55,775 bases of DNA. Source: Bacillota bacterium. Its GTDB lineage: Bacteria; Bacillota; Clostridia; Peptostreptococcales; Anaerovoracaceae. The notes below the pieces were generated by a model. The model searched no databases. It had not been told where the DNA came from and saw only the letters and a program-made list of their open reading frames with translations. The position numbers and the translations under genes are program-made. Positions 1 to 7,288 of the stretch are shown one piece after another. Location: contig JAUMVD010000006.1 in the NCBI GenBank assembly GCA_030530285.1, forward strand, positions 1 to 55,775, written 5' to 3'. Each line of letters starts with the position of its first letter. Position 1 is the first letter of the stretch.

Positions 1-38
1 TTATTGAAGTACGACATCCCACATTTTTGTGTCCAAAT

Positions 39-842
39 TTAGTTTACCAGTACAGCTATAATGTCGCTTGTTGAGGCAGAATACTGTCTTTTTCTCCCCT
101 TATTTTCAAATACATTTATCCCAAATACGCTAGCCAGATCGTTGTTATTTCCTGACGCAATACCGTCTATTCCTATTCCATTGTTGGAGTCGGCAGCTAT
201 CAGGGAGGTTGTTTTCGTACCATGCCCGTAAACAGGAGTATATGCTTTCACTTCACCCGATACAGTCTGAAAACATTTTTCTTTATCCAGATTAATCTGC
301 ATATCTTCATGAGTCTGTGCAACTCCCGTATCAATAGTGGCAATGCCTATTTTATTACTTCCGCCTATGTCTAGAGCATCAATCAAATTCCATGCTTCGT
401 ACACATCCATGTAATTCATATTCCACTGTGCTCTTGTCAAAGCATCTTCATCAAGGATAACAGACTCATCTTCATAGGACTCTTCAGTTACATAACAATA
501 ATTGGGCTGGGCATAGTCAATAATTTTTTCCTCTGTCAACTTATTAGCCAGTTTTTCAATATCCATATCATCGGTATTTATTAAAACAGGTGTTCCTGAT
601 TCAATGGAACCAACAGTATCATCCTGATCGCTATCGATAACATGGTCTATTGTCCCATCGGTGATATTTTCAGCCTCTTTGGTTTCAACATCTTTGTTAA
701 AGCTAACTATAATTTCGTTATTTTGATAATTATACTCATCTGGGTTAGTTTCACCAAATGCATTCACATTATCATCATTGGTTTGTATCAACAAAATGCA
801 GATACAAGTCATTAACAGCGTAATCTTAATATATGCTTTCAA
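39..842 (-). pseudogene. Truncated secreted subtilisin-like (S8) protease
   Basis: This would be a secreted serine protease. I chose a TTG start at 842 because a GGAGACAGG ribosome site lies 6 nt upstream and a signal-peptide-like segment (KITLLMTCICILL) follows at once; an in-frame ATG at 908 adds 22 residues that do not look like a leader. From the TTG, an I9-like propeptide covers about residues 40-120. The catalytic Asp is in IDTG (about D171) and the catalytic His in GHGT (about H207). The frame stops at 39-41, shortly after SASTSDIIAVLVN, well before any GTS-type catalytic Ser. The remaining 38 bases give no S8-like match in any frame, so the protein as seen cannot be an active protease. 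The rest may lie beyond the window behind a frameshift. Family assignment is firm. Pseudogene status is an inference limited by the window edge. Confidence 0.65.
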
Positions 843-1193
843 AACGGACCTGTCTCCCTGTAAAGAATTGCCATCTAATGCCCTTATTGTAACTAGCACA
901 ATAGTCAAAAAAAACTATTATCTTCTTCTCACTCATTCAAAACGCCTTTTTCCAATTACCTCTTCTACACCAATAATATTATTGTAATATATTATTAATT
1001 GCAAGGGAAATGGCTTAAACTAAAATATATAGCCTGCTTTTCGATATAAGCCTAAGCCTTAGCTTGATATTGTCTGTTTTTCGACTTATAATTATTGTAT
1101 CACAAAAATGAATAGAATGATGGGTTCTGTAAACCGCTCTGTGTAGGCAACAAGAAAACTAAATGGGTCATGCCATAGAAAACCGCAAGATTC
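843..1193. other. AT-rich non-coding stretch
   Basis: About 350 bp between the S8 start and the aminotransferase remnant. It is AT-rich, with a run of TAAT/ATTA at about 965-1003. I see no coding frame longer than a shadow, no RNA gene and no convincing promoter. A TACAAT on the minus strand at 886-891 could be a -10 box for the protease, but it lacks a recognisable -35. Confidence 0.5.
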
Positions 1194-1955
1194 GACGGTT
1201 ATGGCAAATTTACGAAGAAACGCGCCTCGTAGATCGAAAATGAAACTAAAGGGCTCTACTCGCGACTTCATATACTCATGCGGCTGAAATGACGGTGGTT
1301 ATTGCTGTTAATGACCTAGGGCATAAAGTCATGATACCATCATCGTATACATCTGTGTCAACTGTTGACACTTTTGTGCTACGTGTAGCAAAGGTTGCGT
1401 TCATCGGCGTACGCCCCGACACGATGAATATGGACAAAACTCTAATCAAGGCAAAAAAATAAACAAAATCCGTGCAATCGTACCTGTCTACTACCCCGGG
1501 GGATCAAGTGGAATGGACAGTATCATGGATATTGTAGCCGAATTCTGTTTAATAATATATTAGATTGGGCTGAGATAGCCCTCAAAAAAGGATTAACATA
1601 TCAAGTTCTTGTGGGGACGCAGATAGATACATATAAATGAGTGGTTGCAGGCTCTGCTTATTTGTCGAGTGAACTGAACACTGCATATCTGTACGCTCAA
1701 CTGAAGATTGCTGACAAGATTAATAAAGCTCGCCTTTCTTCGCGGAACAGATATTATAGGGCCTCGGATTCATAGCTTCATCAGGTTAGCTAGAACCACT
1801 TTTTGTTCCTGATTATTGTGGTCAGAATGCCCACATGTTCTATATCAGAACTGCCAATAGCGCTGAGATTTCCGCATTGATAGCCTACCTCAGAGATGAC
1901 GTCATCGTATCCGTATTCCACTTTATTCCGCTATCCATTCCCTCCGTAGGTTTAA
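1194..1955 (+). pseudogene. Decayed WecE-like sugar aminotransferase
   Basis: Joining reading frames recovers the family consensus of the PLP-dependent dTDP-4-amino-4,6-dideoxyhexose transaminases (WecE/RffA, DegT/DnrJ/EryC1 fold). In order I read: GYGKFTKK; THAAEMTVVIAVNDLGHKVM followed by YTSVSTVDTFVLR; VRPDTMNMDKTLIK; then, after a frameshift, IRAIVPVYYPGGSSGMDSIM; then DTYK-stop-VVAGSAYLSSELNTAYLYAQ; and finally AHMFYIRTANSAEISALI and VFHFIPL. Stops occur at about 1229, 1460 and 1637, frame changes at about 1260, 1465 and 1550, and the segment that should carry the PLP-binding lysine (about 60 residues) is deleted near 1550. It is therefore dead. Such enzymes make aminosugars for surface polysaccharides, so this is probably a relic of a lost capsule or O-antigen-type cluster beside the acyltransferase at 2019. 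The alignment is from memory of the family. Confidence 0.8.
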
Positions 1956-2018
1956 TAGAGGATAATTAAAAGATAAGCCGCTCAACTTCAATGAAGTGTG
2001 ACAATGCAAAGGTGTTCA

Positions 2019-3017
2019 ATGGAAAAAAAAATAGATAATAATAACTTGAATGGAAATAGAGTTGCTTGGATAGATATTGCAAAAGGAATAGGCATTTTCT
2101 TTGTTACTTTCGGACACCTCTCCCCAGCATTGCCTTTAGAAACGCATATCTATTCGTTTCATATGTTTTTTTTCTTTTTCCTATCTGGGTTGTGTCACGA
2201 TAACTGTAAAACAATCGGAACTATAGTTAAAACCCGAGTGACTCGTTTGTTGATACCATTTTTGTTTTGGAATTTTTTATCCAATTTAATCGCATATTAT
2301 TTTACTCGTGATCTAACTGATTGCATACAGTGTTTTTTTATGATCAGTGGAAAAATCTGCTGGGACGCTCCCATTTGGTTTTTATGGGTTTTGTTCTTAA
2401 CTGAAATATCATTCTCTGTAATTATTAAGCTAACCCGCAATAAACTTCAAATTAATCTGTTATTCCTCTTATTTTTTCTGGTTACTGGTTTTCTATGCGA
2501 AAACCTACGAATCACGCTTTTCCTTGGTATTGTTCCTGTTGCGTTGTTTTTTTTCACACTTGGAAACTTATCCAGACAACTTTCTTTACAGCAATATCTA
2601 AAAAAAACGTCCATGCTAACTATATTGCTAATTGTTTCTATGGCATTAAACTTAATATTTGGAATTTACTTTAACGGCCGAATTTCAGTTATAAACTGTG
2701 AGTATCACAACTATGTTTTTTGCCTAATTGGCGGAGTATCGGGAATAATCATCTATGTGATAATATCTGTCTTTTTAGAAAATATTAAACTATCAGCATT
2801 CCTTTCTTTAATGGGAAGAAACACTCTTTTATTGATGTGCTTACAATACTATGTATTCAATTTTTATAATTATCTTGCAAATTATGATATATGGCATCAA
2901 AGAGGAACCTTAACCGCACTTGTTCTTGCTTTGATCACTATTCTATTAATACTCCTTATTTCTTTCTTATTAAGGAAAACCAATAACAAACAACTAAAGA
3001 TAATGTTTGGCGTGTAA
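2019..3017 (+). CDS. Acyltransferase-3 family membrane protein
   Basis: A polytopic membrane protein of about 332 residues of the acyltransferase-3 family (OafA/WecH/NodX-like), which usually adds acetyl or another acyl group to surface sugars. The N-terminus holds the family signature: WIDIAKGIGIFFVTFGHLSP, with the conserved His at the end of helix 1, then HIYSFHMFFFFFLSGL. About ten hydrophobic segments follow. I prefer the ATG at 2019, with AAAGG 6 nt upstream, over the GTG at 1998, which has no ribosome site. The gene is much more AT-rich than the genes from 3061 on and follows a dead sugar aminotransferase, which suggests a transferred or eroding polysaccharide cluster. It converges on the C39-like gene with 43 bp between stops. 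The substrate is unknown. Confidence 0.85.
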   Translation: MEKKIDNNNLNGNRVAWIDIAKGIGIFFVTFGHLSPALPLETHIYSFHMFFFFFLSGLCHDNCKTIGTIVKTRVTRLLIPFLFWNFLSNLIAYYFTRDLTDCIQCFFMISGKICWDAPIWFLWVLFLTEISFSVIIKLTRNKLQINLLFLLFFLVTGFLCENLRITLFLGIVPVALFFFTLGNLSRQLSLQQYLKKTSMLTILLIVSMALNLIFGIYFNGRISVINCEYHNYVFCLIGGVSGIIIYVIISVFLENIKLSAFLSLMGRNTLLLMCLQYYVFNFYNYLANYDIWHQRGTLTALVLALITILLILLISFLLRKTNNKQLKIMFGV

Positions 3018-3060
3018 AATAAGAGCCGATTTCACAGTTCTTATTCGTTTAGTAGGGTTG

Positions 3061-4320
3061 TTATTTGACTGTGAATTTCTTTTTGATCAACTGCTTGGTG
3101 CCTTTGCTGTCTTTGGCTTTAACAATGTAATAGTACTTGCCCTTCTTGAGCTTGCCAAACTTCAGTTCCGGATCCAACTTCTTCAGTATGCTGACGGATT
3201 TGGCATTGGTGGACGCGGTGTATGTCTGCCTTACCTTGCCGCCTGTCGTCTTGATGGTGCCCGTCACCGAAGTAATGGTGTAGTTGGACGTGATCTTGCC
3301 CTTGATGGTAAACATCTTGCCTTTTTTGATCTTCTTAGGATAGTTATATCCCGTGGCCTTCAGCGTGGACTTGGCTCCGGTGACTTTGAATTCCTTATCC
3401 AGAACCATCTTTGTCTCGGTCGCGTTGGTGGCTATGATCTGATAGCGATAGGTCCCTTCTGACAATGTTCCGAACTTCACCTTGTCATCCAGCTTGGCGA
3501 TGCTGAATTTAGAAGCCTGCGGATTCGCACTGACGGATATGACCTTGTTGCCGTATTCGTCCACAACGGCTACTTCCACCTCGCTCAGCAGAGATCCGGA
3601 TATGACATTGCCCTTGATGGTAAAGGCCTTGCCCATGACAAGGCTGGTCGGATAGGTGCAGCTGCTGGCCTTCAGTACTTCAGGCGGTACAGTCTGCGCT
3701 TCTCCGCTGAAACTGTCGATATACAGATACCAGGTGACTCTGTCCAGTGTCCCGATGGTGGATGTGGATATAGGTTCAACACCGGCATTCTTAGGCACGC
3801 CGTTTTTCTTGCCTCTGTTTCTGACAGAGTCCACACAGTAGAACTGCCCGTTTTCGTAGGAGGTCAGAAGCACTGCATGGGCATCTCCATCCGTCTGGGC
3901 ATGCGCTCCGTATACGATCACGCCTTCCGGATGATCTGCCAGGAATCCTCTGAGAAGTTCAGCCCGCTCTTCCGTCGTCATATTGACCATGAGTTTCTTA
4001 TCTCTGATGACATTCATGGTAATGCCATCCACCGTATGGGAATACGGTCTTCCCAGGCTGGTCTTTTCGCGGATATCCTCCGCTCTGAAGGAATTCCACT
4101 CAAGGGATCCCATCATAACCAGTTTTCTCTGGAGCAAATACATATTGGCATACGTCATGCACCAGTGTGAATAATTCATGTCATCCGGAATCCTGTAAGT
4201 TGACTTATCGGTCAACGATGGAAGTGAGTCGCTTGTTGCGGCGAAGGTTACCGACGGCATCGCCATGGTCGCCGCGAGAACGAATGCGCATATGAGCATT
4301 CCTATTTTCTTCCTAAACAT
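3061..4320 (-). CDS. Secreted C39-like cysteine peptidase with C-terminal repeats
   Basis: A secreted protein of about 419 residues. I use the ATG at 4320 (MFRKKIG), with GAAGAGG 7 nt upstream, rather than the ATG at 4347. A signal peptide ends near FAATSD. Residues about 40-205 resemble a papain-like C39-type fold: Cys54 in SHWCMTYANMY, His148 in GDAHAVLLTSYENG and Asp164 in FYCVDS form a plausible catalytic triad. Two homologous beta-rich repeats of about 95 residues follow, the first starting LKASSCTYPTSLVMGKAFTI and the second LKATGYNYPKKIKKGKMFTI; the last is Lys-rich and may bind the wall. It is the last gene of the ACP/SGNH/MBOAT block, 65 nt after the MBOAT stop. No substrate can be read from the sequence; C39-like domains also occur in non-exporter surface proteins, so bacteriocin processing should not be assumed. 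Confidence 0.7.
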   Translation of the reverse strand: MFRKKIGMLICAFVLAATMAMPSVTFAATSDSLPSLTDKSTYRIPDDMNYSHWCMTYANMYLLQRKLVMMGSLEWNSFRAEDIREKTSLGRPYSHTVDGITMNVIRDKKLMVNMTTEERAELLRGFLADHPEGVIVYGAHAQTDGDAHAVLLTSYENGQFYCVDSVRNRGKKNGVPKNAGVEPISTSTIGTLDRVTWYLYIDSFSGEAQTVPPEVLKASSCTYPTSLVMGKAFTIKGNVISGSLLSEVEVAVVDEYGNKVISVSANPQASKFSIAKLDDKVKFGTLSEGTYRYQIIATNATETKMVLDKEFKVTGAKSTLKATGYNYPKKIKKGKMFTIKGKITSNYTITSVTGTIKTTGGKVRQTYTASTNAKSVSILKKLDPELKFGKLKKGKYYYIVKAKDSKGTKQLIKKKFTVK

Positions 4321-4385
4321 TTCTCCACCTCTTCTTCCCTTTATCATGAGTTCTTATCTTCTACCGGGTATGGTTCTGATTGATC

Positions 4386-5957
4386 TTAGAATCCTCTGTA
4401 AATAAATGCACTGGCGTCATATCCCGGTCCGTATACGCCTAGTACCATGACCATAGCCAGTCCCATCAGCAGTACGGCCCATCTGATGACCAAAGGCTTT
4501 TCGTCCAGGAAGTCTCGGAAGGACCCGCGTCTTTCCTCGATCACGCTGATGATGAACCAAGCGGCAATTGAAACTGCCAGCATGATGAAATCTCTCTGGT
4601 TGAGTCCCAGCGACATGATCGTCTCCATAAACGGTGTGCCGTAGTTCAGTTTGAACATGGAGAAGAACATGGTTATGGCAACCGAGAACGATGCGGCCTT
4701 CGGGAATATCCTGCCGAATACCACGATAAAGAACGTCCTCAACATCTGGAACACTTTCCAGCCTTTGCTCTCCACATTGATATGCAGTTTCTTCACGGCG
4801 CCCTCAAGATACGGTTCGAGCAAAAGCCCCAGTACGATTACGGTGCCGTTGTAAAGTCCGTAAGCAATGTATTTGAACTCTGCGCCATGCCAGAGTCCGA
4901 TGGTCAGGAATGTGGCGAACTGCGCGATGATGACAGGGAACAGTTTGCCGACTCTGTCTCCCAGCACACTTCTCAGGTTCTTTCCCAGCTTGCCGAAGAA
5001 CTTTGACATCGCTACCGGATAGAATATGTAATCCCTGCACCAGAAGCTCAGCGACATGTGCCATCTTCTCCAGAAGTCTGACAGACTTACCGAGAAGTAC
5101 GGTCTGTTAAAGTTATGGGTCATGTCGATGCCCATGCACTGGGCAACGCCTCTGGCGATGTCGATGCCGCCGCTGAAATCCGCGTATATCTGTATGGTGT
5201 AGAACAGGAGCGCTACGAATACCGCGCCGCCTGTGTAATCTCCGTGATTGTCAAATACTTCCGTTACCAGTATGGCGACTCTATCCGCGATGACCAGTTT
5301 CTTAAAGAATCCGAAGAGCATGAGCTGCGCCCCGTGGGTCAGATTCTTATATGAGAAGCTGTGGCCTTCATACAGCTGGTGCGCCAGCTGATCATATCGA
5401 CTGATCGGTCCCTGAATGATCTGCGGGAAGAATGATGTAAACAAGGCGAACTTGGCGATATTGGTATCCGGCTCGATCTTATTTCTGTACAGGTCGATGA
5501 TATAAGCCGCTGACTGGAACGTATAGAATGAAATTCCCAGCGGTATCAATACGGTACCCAGATCAAAGGCTGCGAACCCCAACGCCTCCAGATACACTCT
5601 GAAATACTTCAGGGCTGCCAGCACGCCGAAATCGCAGACCAGCGTGATCAGGACGATCTTTCGCTTTTTCTTCTGATTGTCGGCTTTTGCCTGTTTCTTT
5701 TCTTCCTTTGACAGCTCAGCCTTGTGAGCGGCCATGAACTCCTTGTGTTCGCGGTTCCTGTTGCCCAGGGCCCGTCCTCCGAAGAACGTTACAACTGTAG
5801 TAAACAGGATAAACACGAATGTCTTAGGACTGGAAATGAGATAAAATGCGTAGCTGGCCGCCAGCAGTATGAACCATCTCCAGTTCTTAGGCATGATGTA
5901 ATACAGAGTTACGGTTATGAGCGCAAACACTAAAAAGTTAAACGATGTAAATGCCAT
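4386..5957 (-). CDS. MBOAT O-acyltransferase (DltB/AlgI family)
   Basis: A 523-residue polytopic membrane protein that should move an acyl group across the membrane onto an extracytoplasmic acceptor. Family marks are SFYTFQSAAYIIDLYR (about residue 143), the PQIIQGPISRY loop, WRRWHMSLSFWCRDYIFYP with His300, and the active-site His357 in TIGLWHGAEF. Length is in the AlgI range, longer than most DltB (about 400) because of a charged cytoplasmic loop at about 68-100 and an extended C-terminus. It starts 2 nt after the SGNH gene and is surely co-transcribed with it and the acyl carrier protein. By analogy with DltB it would take an acyl group from the carrier protein and the SGNH partner would complete transfer. 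The acyl group and acceptor are unknown. Confidence 0.92.
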   Translation of the reverse strand: MAFTSFNFLVFALITVTLYYIMPKNWRWFILLAASYAFYLISSPKTFVFILFTTVVTFFGGRALGNRNREHKEFMAAHKAELSKEEKKQAKADNQKKKRKIVLITLVCDFGVLAALKYFRVYLEALGFAAFDLGTVLIPLGISFYTFQSAAYIIDLYRNKIEPDTNIAKFALFTSFFPQIIQGPISRYDQLAHQLYEGHSFSYKNLTHGAQLMLFGFFKKLVIADRVAILVTEVFDNHGDYTGGAVFVALLFYTIQIYADFSGGIDIARGVAQCMGIDMTHNFNRPYFSVSLSDFWRRWHMSLSFWCRDYIFYPVAMSKFFGKLGKNLRSVLGDRVGKLFPVIIAQFATFLTIGLWHGAEFKYIAYGLYNGTVIVLGLLLEPYLEGAVKKLHINVESKGWKVFQMLRTFFIVVFGRIFPKAASFSVAITMFFSMFKLNYGTPFMETIMSLGLNQRDFIMLAVSIAAWFIISVIEERRGSFRDFLDEKPLVIRWAVLLMGLAMVMVLGVYGPGYDASAFIYRGF

Positions 5958-5959
5958 TA

Positions 5960-7027
5960 TTAATTATTATTTCTTATTCCTTCTTCTATCAATCTTTTGT
6001 CAAAAGCTTTCATTGATTCGTCCCAACTCTCGTAACCCCTCTGTCCTCTGTGGTCTTCCAGATCTATCTCCTCATGAAGCATTTCGCTGAGACATCTCGT
6101 ATATTTCTGAGCTCCCCATATGTTCGCGTGGGTCTCATTTTTGAATTCGCTGCTCCAATCCATGTTCAGTCTGCTCTTATATGGCTCTCTATTGAAGTTC
6201 CAAACGGTAAAGCCTTCTTCTTTCACACATGCGGCAGCGGTATTGACGAAGCCGTATGCTTCATCGGTGTAATTAAACGGCGACGCCACGAAGATAACTC
6301 TGGCGTCTAAGCCTTTGCAGTAGTCTATCAGATCCTGAACGACTTTTTCTGTCGGACCTTTTAGCTTTGCCTCTTTGGTGTATTCCTCAGGTTCATCCAC
6401 TTTGACAACGCTGAGGGATCCTGTGAACACATAGCCCTTATATATGACCTTTTCCTTGCGCGCCTTCAGATCCTCACGGCCGATGTCATCGTTCCATCTG
6501 CTGTGGTAAGTAACGAAAGGTACATAATAATCCAGCTTATTATAATCGATCGGTATGCCCATCTCCTGATAATAGTTCAGGCTGTAATCGATGGCCCTGA
6601 TCCTGTTCATCGAGAACGGCATATTGTCGGTTACTCTCCTGAAGTCCACAGATGAATAGTCTATCTTTCTTTTTTTGACATTTCTGAGTTCGATCAGGAT
6701 GACCTTCATGTTATGCTGCGTTTTCAACGCGTCCTCGATCATGAACTTTGCCAGGGAGATGGACTGACTGGCTGTACCCCAGTTATAGACACACATGCCA
6801 TAGTCTTCATACGCCTGAGGCGGGATCCAGTATCTGTACGTAGCGCTGGTTCCGATGTAGACACCATCCAGTGTGTCCTCTTTCTCGCAATAGAACTGAT
6901 TTGTTGTCTTCTGCGTGTCGGTCGGTGAATCAAACACCCTAAAAAGGTATGCGCACATACATGCTGTCAACAACAAAAAGGCTATGACACATATAATTTT
7001 AGTTAACTTGCCACGCTGTTTAACCAT
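5960..7027 (-). CDS. SGNH/DltD-like membrane-anchored protein
   Basis: A 355-residue protein with one N-terminal membrane anchor (residues about 9-30), the rest outside. The SGNH block I Ser is in VYIGTSATYRY (Ser61), and the C-terminal block is ETHANIWGAQKYT with His300. In many SGNH/AlgX/DltD relatives the residue three before this His is Asp; here it is Asn297 (NETH), so the triad may be altered. It sits directly between the acyl carrier protein (0 nt gap) and the MBOAT (2 nt gap), the place DltD has in dlt operons. Likely role: final acceptor transfer or acyl-chain proofreading with the MBOAT protein. The family call is reasonably firm, but the chemistry is not proven. Confidence 0.75.
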   Translation of the reverse strand: MVKQRGKLTKIICVIAFLLLTACMCAYLFRVFDSPTDTQKTTNQFYCEKEDTLDGVYIGTSATYRYWIPPQAYEDYGMCVYNWGTASQSISLAKFMIEDALKTQHNMKVILIELRNVKKRKIDYSSVDFRRVTDNMPFSMNRIRAIDYSLNYYQEMGIPIDYNKLDYYVPFVTYHSRWNDDIGREDLKARKEKVIYKGYVFTGSLSVVKVDEPEEYTKEAKLKGPTEKVVQDLIDYCKGLDARVIFVASPFNYTDEAYGFVNTAAACVKEEGFTVWNFNREPYKSRLNMDWSSEFKNETHANIWGAQKYTRCLSEMLHEEIDLEDHRGQRGYESWDESMKAFDKRLIEEGIRNNN

Positions 7028-7255
7028 TTACTCCTGCGCTTTTGTAATCAGCTCTACCATCGCGTCAACGGAATTGAAATTTTCCGGAACCAGGTCTTCT
7101 ACAGAAATCTCAACGTCAAATTCCTCGTTGAATTCTCCTACGATAGCAACGATGTCCAGTGATGCTAAGATGTTGTCATCGATCAGCTTCGTCTCGTTCT
7201 CGAAATCGATATCTCCTCTGATCCCAGTAAGAATTTCCATTACCTGTTCTTTCAT
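7028..7255 (-). CDS. Acyl carrier protein of the MBOAT cassette
   Basis: A 75-residue acidic carrier protein of the usual ACP/DltC length. The 4'-phosphopantetheine Ser is Ser32 in DDNILASLDIVAIV. The classic DSL is ASL here, so the conserved Asp before the serine is missing. A helix III-like segment follows (ISVEDLVPENFNSVDAM). AAAGGAA lies 7 nt before the ATG. It is adjacent to the SGNH and MBOAT genes, so it probably carries the acyl group they export rather than serving fatty-acid synthesis. No DltA-type ligase is adjacent; the nearest adenylating enzyme is the CapK-like protein at 13189. A pantetheinyl transferase from elsewhere in the genome would be needed. Confidence 0.88.
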   Translation of the reverse strand: MKEQVMEILTGIRGDIDFENETKLIDDNILASLDIVAIVGEFNEEFDVEISVEDLVPENFNSVDAMVELITKAQE

Positions 7256-7288
7256 GTCATATTTCCTTTCGTGTTAGTTTGACTGTTA

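Noticed and set aside
3018..3045. AATAAGA/TCTTATT inverted repeat between the convergent acyltransferase and C39-like genes
   Set aside because: The stem is only 7 A+T-rich pairs with a 14-nt loop and has no real T run, so I do not call it a terminator.
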